IMG/VR virus record: IMGVR_UViG_3300021181_000003
Span: 1 to 36,088 of that record
From: a virus
DNA length: 36,088 nt
Reading direction: 5' to 3' (one strand)
A model generated the notes under the pieces. That model was not told the DNA's origin and did not search any database. It worked only from the letters and a program-made list of their open reading frames with translations. Within the stretch, counting starts at the first letter, position 1; each line of letters opens with the position of its first letter. Shown piece by piece: positions 7,309-15,145 of this stretch. The position numbers and the translations under genes are program-made.

Positions 7309-7797
7309 TTAATCTTCTTCCTTTTTCATCGCTTTCTTACTTTTAGATTCTTTTTTAATAAATTCCTTGTATTCATTTAATTTGGTTTCTTTTCTACATA
7401 TTGTCTTTAATATATATTTTATGGATAAATTATTTTTACTTATACTGTTTTCTATTTTCTTGAACTCATTAAATATTTTAGTTAGGTTATCGAGTTTTAT
7501 ACCCTCTACTGCGCAGTAATTATTTTTTTTGATAGCAGATAGAACCTCTGAGTTAATCCCAAAATTTTCCATGATTTCAAAATCTGGATACCCCTTTTTT
7601 AAGAAACTTTTAATTTTGATTAGATCATCTAAATCCGGTTGCTGATTAAAATCATTGCCTATTCTATTCTTTCTCCATTCGGAAGTGATTAGTTTTTTTG
7701 ATTTCTCACTTGGCTTCCAATTATCAATTGATTCAAAATCATCCTCAGTGTCTGCATCAAATATCTCAGGGTCAAATTCATACATGCCGTCTTTCAT
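7309..7797 (-). CDS. Hypothetical protein of a reverse-strand cassette
   Basis: A 162-residue protein with a very acidic N-terminus (MYEFDPEIFDADTEDDFESI) and a Lys-rich C-terminus (KKESKSKKAMKKEED). The middle (SFLKKGYPDFEIMENFGINS) has the spacing of a helix-turn-helix. AAGGATATAG precedes the ATG. It is an accessory (moron-like) gene by position and strand. No family is recognised. Confidence 0.6.
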   Translation of the reverse strand: MKDGMYEFDPEIFDADTEDDFESIDNWKPSEKSKKLITSEWRKNRIGNDFNQQPDLDDLIKIKSFLKKGYPDFEIMENFGINSEVLSAIKKNNYCAVEGIKLDNLTKIFNEFKKIENSISKNNLSIKYILKTICRKETKLNEYKEFIKKESKSKKAMKKEED

Positions 7798-8100
7798 ATC
7801 TATATCCTTATGTTAATTATCCATCTAACAAAGCCATGATAACAATGAAATTTTTGTTGAGCCTTAATATTAAATCTTAAAAATTCATACTAGTTCATAC
7901 AGATAGCTACTTCCCATTCTTATCTTTGTTATATCTATTTATTCTTGAAGTGTGAATTTCGCAAAAGGTGCAATGGAATGCAATTTCACACGAGACCCAT
8001 GCGTATTTTGGGGAATCTTTTCAGCGTGATGGCGTAATAATCCGAGACCTGTTCGTAAGGCAGAGGTATTACCGTGGCGGGGAAATAGCTAGAAGGAACT
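7798..8100 (+). other. Structured untranslated leader before the scaffold gene
   Basis: No credible gene is seen in these 303 bases. TTCATAC is repeated at 7884-7890 and 7894-7900, one helical turn apart. From 7950 the strand folds: GTGTGAA (7950-7956) pairs with TTCACAC (7985-7991), and GTAATA (8034-8039) pairs with TATTAC (8067-8072) around an inner ACCTG/CAGAGG stem. This part is more GC-rich than its surroundings. It is a candidate 5' leader that controls scaffold and coat expression. It shares GAGACCTG and CCGTGG with the RNA at 33371-33560. Confidence 0.5.
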
Positions 8101-8820
8101 ATGATGGACAATAGTGTTATGGATAACACGGCGTCTGATATGAATCAGGCTCCAGTTGAACAAATAGGCCAGACTAATTCTGAGCGTTTGTTTAGGCAAT
8201 CTGAATTAAATGAAATTGTTGGACGGGCTAAGCATGATGCCGTTGAGAGCTTTAAGCGCCAAAACGCGCAGCAGCAATCACAGAGTACACAGCAAAGTTA
8301 CGCACAACAATCAAATAATTCACAAAAAACATTGTCGGAAGATGATGTAAAGCGTCTTACTACCGAAGAGCTAGGACGGCAGCGCGAAGAGTGGGAGCGA
8401 CAAACTCTCGAGAAAAAGCATGCTGATGAAGCGCAACGAATAGTATCTGCTTATAAAGATAAGATTGCTGCTGGACGAGATAAATATCAGGATTTTGAGG
8501 CGGTCACCAGTAATGTTGATATGCGTTATTATCCTAATGTGGTTCAACTATTAGCTGAGCACGTAGATAATTCTGCTGATATATTATATGACTTGGCAAA
8601 GAACAGAACTAAGCTAGGTAATCTAGAGTTCATGTGCGGCCATAATCCTCAAGATGCTATTTACGAGATTAAGCGTTTGGCTGAGTCCATCAAGGCAAAT
8701 GAGTCTTCCTCGCAAATACGTTCACCCAATACACCATTGTCACAACAGAGACCTTCTAACACCGGTACGGATTCGGGTGCTCTGTCGATGACTGATTTGA
8801 AGCGTAAATATCGCGCATAA
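8101..8820 (+). CDS. Scaffolding protein
   Basis: A 239-residue, highly charged, Gln/Ser-rich and mostly helical protein placed directly before the coat gene. Scaffolds of the P22 type guide coat assembly and leave the prohead. The N-terminal 90 residues are disordered and Gln-rich, the middle (EELGRQREEWERQTLEKKHA) is a coiled coil, and the C-terminus ends MTDLKRKYRA, a basic helix like those that scaffolds use to bind coat. Two tandem ATGs (8101, 8104) follow GAAGGAACT; the second has the more usual spacing. Expression is probably controlled by the structured leader upstream. Confidence 0.85.
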   Translation: MMDNSVMDNTASDMNQAPVEQIGQTNSERLFRQSELNEIVGRAKHDAVESFKRQNAQQQSQSTQQSYAQQSNNSQKTLSEDDVKRLTTEELGRQREEWERQTLEKKHADEAQRIVSAYKDKIAAGRDKYQDFEAVTSNVDMRYYPNVVQLLAEHVDNSADILYDLAKNRTKLGNLEFMCGHNPQDAIYEIKRLAESIKANESSSQIRSPNTPLSQQRPSNTGTDSGALSMTDLKRKYRA

Positions 8821-8861
8821 CATCTGAATCCTAACTTTAACTTAAGTTAGGAGTTACTAAC

Positions 8862-10178
8862 ATGGCTGTTTTTCCAACAAATATTTTACAACAGGTACAA
8901 ACGTACCAACGCTCAGGATTAGCACTATTACAAAACCTGTGCTGCCACATTGCTACAGCTAATACAAAATTTAAAGATTTCGATAAGATTCAAGCAAACT
9001 TAGGTTCTACCGTAACGTTTGACTTGCCTCCACGTGCTACAACTACTGCAGGTTTGGTTGCGGCATTCCAACCAGCGGTTCAACGTGTGCAAACACTTGC
9101 ATGTGACCAAGCTAACACCAGCTCATTCACTGTTACTTCCCAACAACGCATCTTCAACTTAGAAAAAGGTGAAGAGGACTATATGCGCGTTTTTGGTAAG
9201 AGCTTCATTGCTGAACTTGCAGCTAGAGTTGAAGGTAATATAGCGCTTAACTGGGCATCTGGGGTTGTTTCACAATTAGATGGAACCACAAATAACTTTT
9301 CTGGGCCTTACAGATTCTTCGGTAATGGTACACAAGCGTTGTCATCCTACCAACAATTATCACAAGCTATTATGTTCTTCAAGAACTATGGCTCCGTAGC
9401 TGAAGGGATTAAAGTTTACCTTCCAGATAGCGTTGTTCCAAGCATTGTGGGTAACGGCCTTAACCAATTTGTTCCACGTCGTAATGATGAAATCGCAATG
9501 TCTTGGGAAATCGGGGATTTTGGTACGCCATTAGTTAGTTATTACCAATCAAACTTAATGCCTTTGCATGTGTCTGGTGATACTGGTGTTCTGCAACAAA
9601 CATTAACTGTAGTTAGCGTTGACGATCCGACAGGACAAAACGTTACTCAAATTACATTTAGTGGTGCATCAACAAGCGATGCTAACGCAGTATTTTCTGG
9701 CGACTTATTCCAATTCCAAGATGGCGTAAGTGGTCAAACAAATGCTCGATACTTAACATTTATCGGCCATTTCCCATCTGCTAACCCTGTCCAATTTAGA
9801 GCAACGGCAAATGCTGCTTCTAACTCTGGTGGCGTTGTAACAATTAACATTACTCCCGCTCTTAACTGGGCTGGTGGGCAAAACCAAAATGTTAATACGC
9901 CAATTGTTGCAGGCATGCAGGTTCTCGGGCTTCCTAGTCATCGTTGCGGAGGAATATTAGGTGGAGAAGCATTCTATCTTGCAATGCCTCAATTACCTGA
10001 ACAATCACCATTTGATACCGCTAATGAGTACGACCCGGACACTGGCTGTTCAGTGCGTTTAACTTATGGTTCTCTGTTCGGTCAAAACCAAACAGGTATG
10101 ATTTACGATGAGACTCATGGTTCTGTAATTGTTCCTGAGTACTCTATGCGTTATGTCGTGCCTTTGTCACAGGGTTAG
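8862..10178 (+). CDS. Major capsid (coat) protein, P22 gp5-like
   Basis: At 438 residues it matches the P22 coat (430). It follows the scaffold gene and has a strong TTAGGAG Shine-Dalgarno. The N-terminal segment with GSTVTFDLPPRAT matches the HK97-fold N-arm and E-loop region. Residues about 240-340 (LTVVSVDDPTGQNVTQITFS ... VVTINITPALN) look like an inserted beta domain at the place of the P22 I-domain. The rest returns to an A-domain-like pattern (SVRLTYGSLFGQ). Codon use is richer in optimal-looking codons than neighbouring small genes, as expected for high expression. Two hairpins follow the stop. Confidence 0.88.
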   Translation: MAVFPTNILQQVQTYQRSGLALLQNLCCHIATANTKFKDFDKIQANLGSTVTFDLPPRATTTAGLVAAFQPAVQRVQTLACDQANTSSFTVTSQQRIFNLEKGEEDYMRVFGKSFIAELAARVEGNIALNWASGVVSQLDGTTNNFSGPYRFFGNGTQALSSYQQLSQAIMFFKNYGSVAEGIKVYLPDSVVPSIVGNGLNQFVPRRNDEIAMSWEIGDFGTPLVSYYQSNLMPLHVSGDTGVLQQTLTVVSVDDPTGQNVTQITFSGASTSDANAVFSGDLFQFQDGVSGQTNARYLTFIGHFPSANPVQFRATANAASNSGGVVTINITPALNWAGGQNQNVNTPIVAGMQVLGLPSHRCGGILGGEAFYLAMPQLPEQSPFDTANEYDPDTGCSVRLTYGSLFGQNQTGMIYDETHGSVIVPEYSMRYVVPLSQG

Positions 10179-10187
10179 AATTTCAAC

Positions 10188-10206
10188 CGGTTACATTTTG
10201 TAACCG
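10188..10206 (+). terminator. Hairpin after the coat gene
   Basis: CGGTTAC and GTAACCG form a perfect 7-bp stem with an ATTTT loop, followed by ACTGAATTTTAG. The T-run is short, so it may be a partial terminator or an mRNA 3'-end stabiliser for the abundant coat message. Confidence 0.6.
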
Positions 10207-10225
10207 ACTGAATTTTAGAATATGG

Positions 10226-10253
10226 CCTACACCTCTGGGTAACTATGTGTAGG
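10226..10253 (+). terminator. Second hairpin after the coat gene
   Basis: CCTACAC and GTGTAGG make a perfect 7-bp stem with a 14-base loop, followed by TTCTTTG. Together with the hairpin at 10188-10206 it separates the coat message from the next gene. Confidence 0.55.
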
Positions 10254-10284
10254 TTCTTTGAACACTAGAATTAAGGATAATAAA

Positions 10285-11151
10285 ATGGCTATTGCACAAA
10301 TTCAAAATGAAACAGTATATCCCTTACCGCATTTATATGTACAAGGATTGCAGTTATCAGCCGCAACACCATTAGCAGCGACTGTTATAGCTGTATCGCC
10401 TGGGGCTGCTCGTGATTCAACTAATAGTATTGATATGGTGGTTGGTCTTCAGAACTATTTTGGTATCGATAATCCTGCGTTGTTATTCCAAGGTTATCAG
10501 CCAGGATTGTTTATAAATTCACTTGTAAATGGTGCTAATGGTCTAGACACCGGTGCCATTGCAGCGAGTACTCAGTATGCCATCTATTTGATTGGTGATT
10601 CACGCAACTATTTAAATACAGCAGCAGTGTTGAGCTTGACTAGCAATGTTGCTCCAACGCTACCATCTGGATATGACTCCTACCGTTTGATAGGTTTCTG
10701 GGCTACAGATGGTTCAAAGAACTTTGTTTATGCTACTAATAAACCACAAAATATCGGTGGATTGCTAACATACTTCAATTCTCCTGGTGTGTCTGTGCTG
10801 TCTGGTGGGACTGCCACAAGCTTTACTGCAATTGATTTAACAGCAAACTCTGCAATTCCAACAACTACTTTGGAGAATATAATTGTAACGATATTAGTTA
10901 CTTTTACTCCTGCGGCTGTTGGGGATACTGTCCAGTTTAGACCTACGGGTTCTTCAGCTACTGGAAATCTACCTACTATTACTGGTGTGACTGCCGGCAT
11001 CGCACAATCACAATATATTCAGATGATTGCAGGCGTTGGGTCAAATAAACCTGAAATTGACTATAAGGTAACGTCAGGCTCGGATGCAGTAAGTGTATCT
11101 GTAGTAGAATGGGCGGGAGTTTCTAACACTGCTTATCCTGCGTTAGTGTAG
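10285..11151 (+). CDS. Virion structural protein
   Basis: A 288-residue Gly/Ala/Ser/Thr-rich beta protein with few charged residues. The N-terminal half (YPLPHLYVQGLQLS through FVYATNKPQN) and the C-terminal Ig-like half (SVLSGGTATSF ... DYKVTSGSDAVSVSVVEWAG) look like separate domains. The ATG at 10285 follows AAGGATAA; an upstream in-frame TTG (10258) lacks a Shine-Dalgarno. It lies between coat and the gp4-like adaptor and has its own terminator, so it may be a head decoration or fibre protein. Confidence 0.6.
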   Translation: MAIAQIQNETVYPLPHLYVQGLQLSAATPLAATVIAVSPGAARDSTNSIDMVVGLQNYFGIDNPALLFQGYQPGLFINSLVNGANGLDTGAIAASTQYAIYLIGDSRNYLNTAAVLSLTSNVAPTLPSGYDSYRLIGFWATDGSKNFVYATNKPQNIGGLLTYFNSPGVSVLSGGTATSFTAIDLTANSAIPTTTLENIIVTILVTFTPAAVGDTVQFRPTGSSATGNLPTITGVTAGIAQSQYIQMIAGVGSNKPEIDYKVTSGSDAVSVSVVEWAGVSNTAYPALV

Positions 11152-11157
11152 TAACAA

Positions 11158-11210
11158 AACCCGCTTAGGCTATGCTCTTTGAGTATCCTTACTATGGCGG
11201 GTTATTTTAT
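11158..11210 (+). terminator. Rho-independent terminator
   Basis: AACCCGC (11158-11164) pairs with GCGGGTT (11197-11203), followed by ATTTTA. Inside the loop an imperfect inner stem (around GCTC ttt GAGT) extends the structure. It follows the structural gene that ends at 11151. Confidence 0.75.
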
Positions 11211-11230
11211 GCAAGTAACTAAGGATAGTT

Positions 11231-12016
11231 ATGGCCACATACACAGCACAAGATTTAATAACGCGTGCCTGGTTCCTATCCGGCATTGTTGCTAGAAACT
11301 TACAAGTTCCTACAGGAGATCAAATTTACGATGGTCTCCAGATGCTTAACGACCTTCTGAATTTCAAACAAATTGAAACGGACCTTATCCCTTATTGGCA
11401 ATACATAACCTTCAATGCGGTCCCACAGCAAGAGTATTATTTTCTGCCCTATGTAGCAGCTATTGAGACCTCAACGTTCAACCTAGGCGTCGTACGTTAC
11501 CCCATGGTGGGGACAAGTAGGAGCAATTACTTTGGTTCATCTCGGGTTGATAATATTTATACGCTGCCATTTTCATGGAACTATGAGCGCTCTGTCGGTG
11601 GCGGCACATTTGGTATGTATTTTATCCCAGACCAACCTTATGTAATGAAAATGAAGGCTAAAATATTTTTAGTCGATGTGGACCTTACAACTGATTTGCA
11701 AGATGTTACAGCATCATTTGTTAATACGTATTCTGTGCCAAATTATACACCCTATACTTTTATTAATAATGGCATACAAGGTTATGATACGGCCTATATT
11801 GAATATTTGCGCTATGCCCTTGCACGCTATATGTGCAGTGAATATGGAGTTTTATTTAATCCTGAATCTGAAAAAATCTTGATGTCTTATCAACGTAAAT
11901 TGATGTATGAGGGGCCACCTGATTTGTCGGGTAAAAAGCTTACTATATTGAACTCTGATAGAGCTACAGGGTACTCGTGGGGGGACGTCAATATTGGACA
12001 CGGTTGGAGGCCTTAA
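11231..12016 (+). CDS. Head-tail adaptor, P22 gp4-like (packaged-DNA stabilisation)
   Basis: A 261-residue protein starting MATYTAQDLITRAWFLSGIV, the pattern of P22 gp4-type adaptors (helix with DL..RA, then a second helix LNDLLNFKQIE). These proteins bind the portal ring after packaging and hold the gp10 hub. It is longer than P22 gp4 (166); related phages have a beta-rich insertion, visible here around residues 60-180. The position between coat and gp10 supports the assignment. ATG follows AAGGATAG. Confidence 0.8.
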   Translation: MATYTAQDLITRAWFLSGIVARNLQVPTGDQIYDGLQMLNDLLNFKQIETDLIPYWQYITFNAVPQQEYYFLPYVAAIETSTFNLGVVRYPMVGTSRSNYFGSSRVDNIYTLPFSWNYERSVGGGTFGMYFIPDQPYVMKMKAKIFLVDVDLTTDLQDVTASFVNTYSVPNYTPYTFINNGIQGYDTAYIEYLRYALARYMCSEYGVLFNPESEKILMSYQRKLMYEGPPDLSGKKLTILNSDRATGYSWGDVNIGHGWRP

Positions 12017-12201
12017 ACAATATGTATATTTATTTATCTATTATATGGGGATTCATGTGGTAATTGGGGTGTGACAATCATTGGAACGAAAAGGTACTCT
12101 AAGAAAAAATAAATATTCTCCAGTCCGCGATAAACTATTTAAAATCGCATGAACATACAGAGTAATTTAAGAGTAATATCTAAAACCAATCAAGGACGAT
12201 T

Positions 12202-12396
12202 ATGCAACATACAGAAGTTATTACTAATAATAATATAATGCTTGAAAAACGTCTGACTAAGCTTGAAACCGATCATCTATACATGCATAGTGATATAAAG
12301 GAAATAAAACGTAATGTTCGGTGGATAATTGGTGTGATGGTGACGTCACACACAACGATAATCGGCACATTGGCAAAAGGATTTGGCTTTATATGA
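12202..12396 (+). CDS. Small membrane protein, holin/XhlA-like
   Basis: A 64-residue protein with an N-terminal coiled coil (LEKRLTKLETDHLYMHSDIK) and one C-terminal membrane segment (WIIGVMVTSHTTIIGTLAKG), the layout of XhlA-type haemolysin/holin proteins. It resembles the product of 17837-18064: both have DI(K/R)..R..(V/F)RW(I/L) before the membrane helix and end AHGF/KGFGF. The ATG follows CAAGGACG. The stop overlaps the start of the gp10-like gene as ATGA, so they are coupled. Its role in lysis, or as a membrane-linked injection helper, is inferred. Confidence 0.6.
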   Translation: MQHTEVITNNNIMLEKRLTKLETDHLYMHSDIKEIKRNVRWIIGVMVTSHTTIIGTLAKGFGFI

Positions 12397-14108
12397 TAAA
12401 CCGTGGGCAAAACTTTAGACAGTTTCCTATCAATATTGTGGGTTCCAGTATCTTCGGACGATATCCGAAAATAGATGTTGAGAAAACCTTCAATATGTTT
12501 ATCTCTGACAATTTCATGGTTCCCTATGCTGGCTATCAAATTGCCATTGGCTCCAGCAATTTCGGAAGTGGTAAAGTGGGACGCGGAATATTTACCAGCA
12601 CAAAATTTGATAAATTAGTTATCGTAATAGGCCAAAATGTTTACTTAGCAAATATTAAATTCTCTCAACAATTTCAAAAAGTCATTTATAGCCAAGTAAT
12701 ACATATTGGCGTTTTGCAGACAACTACTGGTGTTGTTTATATAGCCGAGAATAATAAACCACAAATTGGTATATCAGATGGAACGGCATTTTATATTTAC
12801 GATCCTACTTTGACACCCTCATTCCAAGCCATTACATTGAATTTTACGCCTGGATATTTAACATTCCATGATACTTATTTTATTTTAGCGGCTTCTAATG
12901 ATAACACTTATACGCCTCCTGCTAATAATACTTGGCGTTTGTCTGGGCAAAATGATGGCACTGACTGGCCACCGCTTACAGCTAATGTTGGTCTACTACA
13001 AACCAAGCCTGATAACGTACAAGCCGTAGTGCGGTTTCCATCAAAAGGTAACATGATATTTGTTATGGGCTCTGTAGTAACTGAAGCATGGTTTGATACA
13101 GGTGCGCAATTATTCCCATATCAACGTAACAACCAATTCAATATCGACTATGGATGTCTGCAGCCTGCTACTGTGGCTTACATGGATGAGTTCGTAGTAT
13201 GGCTGGCACAAAATGAAAAGTCTGGCCCAATCATTGTATATTCCGATGGTGGTATGCCTAAAAAGATTACCACTGATGGCTTAGACTATTTATTTTCTAC
13301 TCTCCAAAACCCTGAAGATTCACAAGCTTTTTTGTATAGGCAGGACGGTCATTTATTTTATCATTTGAACTTTTACGAAGATAACTTTTCTATTTTTCAT
13401 GATTTTACGACCGGAAAAACTTATCACGCTTCTGACCAAAGTTTAAATTATTTCATAGCAGCCGAGGTGGCATTTTTTAATAACCAATATTACTTTGTAA
13501 CAAAAAATAATGGTAATTTGTTTGCACTTGATACAACATTCTATACCTATCAAGATGTAGATAGTCTAGGAAATGTTGAAACTCATGAAGTTCCAAGAAT
13601 TAGAATTTGTGCAAACATTAGAACACCGGACCAAGAATATCAAATTATCAATGATGTTGGATTTACCATCGAATCAGGTGAAACAGATTATCAGCAACAA
13701 TCATTAGGTGAAATAATTCTCACTACGCAAGATGGCCATCCATTGGTTACACAAGGTGGTTTCATTGGATTGGTCACGCAAGATGAAGAGTTTCTACTTA
13801 CCCAAGATGGGGAAATATTATTAACGCAGCAAACTGATATAGGCATGCCCGCATTATTAATTGCGCAACAAATGGCTAATACAGGGACATCAAATTTATC
13901 GTTACCGCATGTGGACTTATCCATTTCCGTTGATGGTGGCGCAACATTTGGCAATGAATGGGCTTATTATCTACCAGCCATTGGGCATCGTAAGAACAGG
14001 CTTATGTGGTGGCAAATAGGAATAGCAAATGATTTTGTGCCTCAGTTTAAATTCTGGGGCATGGGAAGATTCGTTTGTACTGATGGCATAGCTAATGTAA
14101 GGATATAG
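12393..14108 (+). CDS. Tail hub protein, P22 gp10-like
   Basis: A 571-residue protein that, from its start (MINRGQNFRQFPINIVGSSI) and its place, matches the P22 gp10 family of packaged-DNA stabilisation proteins that form the tail hub under gp4. It is rich in beta-propeller-like repeats (GSVVTEAWFDTG, YLDEFVVWLAQ-type, DGHLFYHLNFY). Near residues 450-485 there is a short repetitive insert with TTQDG, VTQDE, LTQDG and LTQQ. The ATG at 12393 is chosen because it overlaps the preceding stop; an in-frame upstream ATG lies within that gene. Confidence 0.82.
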   Translation: MINRGQNFRQFPINIVGSSIFGRYPKIDVEKTFNMFISDNFMVPYAGYQIAIGSSNFGSGKVGRGIFTSTKFDKLVIVIGQNVYLANIKFSQQFQKVIYSQVIHIGVLQTTTGVVYIAENNKPQIGISDGTAFYIYDPTLTPSFQAITLNFTPGYLTFHDTYFILAASNDNTYTPPANNTWRLSGQNDGTDWPPLTANVGLLQTKPDNVQAVVRFPSKGNMIFVMGSVVTEAWFDTGAQLFPYQRNNQFNIDYGCLQPATVAYMDEFVVWLAQNEKSGPIIVYSDGGMPKKITTDGLDYLFSTLQNPEDSQAFLYRQDGHLFYHLNFYEDNFSIFHDFTTGKTYHASDQSLNYFIAAEVAFFNNQYYFVTKNNGNLFALDTTFYTYQDVDSLGNVETHEVPRIRICANIRTPDQEYQIINDVGFTIESGETDYQQQSLGEIILTTQDGHPLVTQGGFIGLVTQDEEFLLTQDGEILLTQQTDIGMPALLIAQQMANTGTSNLSLPHVDLSISVDGGATFGNEWAYYLPAIGHRKNRLMWWQIGIANDFVPQFKFWGMGRFVCTDGIANVRI

Positions 14109-14109
14109 C

Positions 14110-14481
14110 ATGGCAGTAGAAACCCCAATTTTACAGGCGATATTTCCAGACTTGCCAAGAGAACGCCCCGTTCTTGATAAAGATGGGGATTTCAGTCCTC
14201 TATGGTCACTAGGTCTATCATCATTATTTCAGGCTCTACAAGAGAATTTTAAAAATGAGGGCATTATCTTTCCAAGACTAAGTGCCGCAAATATCGCAAA
14301 TATAGCAGCAATTTATACGCCATTAATCGGTGGTCCATTACCACAAAATATTCCTGATATAAGTGGGCAGACAGTTTTTGATACTACAAATCGTGTATCC
14401 AAACAATTTGTAATAACATACGATGGAGCTATGCCGCCTAATATAGTCACTGCGACTTGGCGAACGTTCGCATTTGTATGA
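14110..14481 (+). CDS. Conserved-looking hypothetical protein after the tail hub
   Basis: A 123-residue protein (MAVETPILQAIFPDLPRERP) starting two bases after the gp10-like stop, with AGGATATA as ribosome site inside that gene. N-terminal helices (LGLSSLFQALQENFKNEG) precede a beta-rich C-terminal half. In P22 the needle gp26 and gp14 occupy this place, but I see no sequence support for either. Probably a virion or assembly protein. Confidence 0.55.
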   Translation: MAVETPILQAIFPDLPRERPVLDKDGDFSPLWSLGLSSLFQALQENFKNEGIIFPRLSAANIANIAAIYTPLIGGPLPQNIPDISGQTVFDTTNRVSKQFVITYDGAMPPNIVTATWRTFAFV

Positions 14482-14515
14482 TAATGTAATGACAACATTG
14501 ATTTAAGGATGAATC

Positions 14516-15145
14516 ATGGGATTTTTAAGTAATCTATTTGGTGGCGGGAAGAATCCATCTGACTCTGCGATGCAGTATTTACAACAAATACCTGGACGCA
14601 CGCAACAATACCAACAACCGTATTTTAATGCTGGAGTTCAAGCACTTCCACAATTGCAACAACAATATGGTTCTTTATTAGGTAATCCTGGGGGGAAGCT
14701 TAACGAAATTGGGCAAAACTACCAACAGTCTCCAGGTTTAGATTTCGCAATACAGCAAGCTCTACAAGGCGCAGGCCACGCTGCTGCTGCCGGGGGCATG
14801 GCCGGCAGTCCCGAGCATGAACAGCAAAATATGAGTCTTGCTACAAACTTAGCCAATCAAGATTATAACAACTGGTTAGGCCAAGCTACTGGTTTATACG
14901 GACAAGGATTATCCGGGGAACAAAACTTGGCTGGCATGGGCCAACAATCGGGTAATAGTATGGCCGATATGATTGCTCAAGCATTGGCGTCCCAAGCAGG
15001 TTATAGTTATGCCGGCCAAGCAGCTAAGAATCAACAACATTCGGGATTATTGGGTAATATTGGTAGAGGTATTGGCGCACTATCAGCATTTACTCCTTGG
15101 GGCCAAGCTGGGCACGCAATTGGTGGATTTCTAGGAGGTCAATAA
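14516..15145 (+). CDS. Ejection protein, P22 gp7-like
   Basis: A 209-residue Gln/Gly/Ala-rich protein (MGFLSNLFGGGKNPSDSAMQ). It is the first of three consecutive genes in the place of P22 genes 7-20-16, whose products are packed in the head and form a channel for DNA across the envelope. The N-terminal GFLSNLFGGG and the C-terminal GRGIGALSAFTPWGQAGHAI are small-residue membrane-active helices, common in such proteins. It overlaps the next gene by one base (TAATG). Confidence 0.72.
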   Translation: MGFLSNLFGGGKNPSDSAMQYLQQIPGRTQQYQQPYFNAGVQALPQLQQQYGSLLGNPGGKLNEIGQNYQQSPGLDFAIQQALQGAGHAAAAGGMAGSPEHEQQNMSLATNLANQDYNNWLGQATGLYGQGLSGEQNLAGMGQQSGNSMADMIAQALASQAGYSYAGQAAKNQQHSGLLGNIGRGIGALSAFTPWGQAGHAIGGFLGGQ

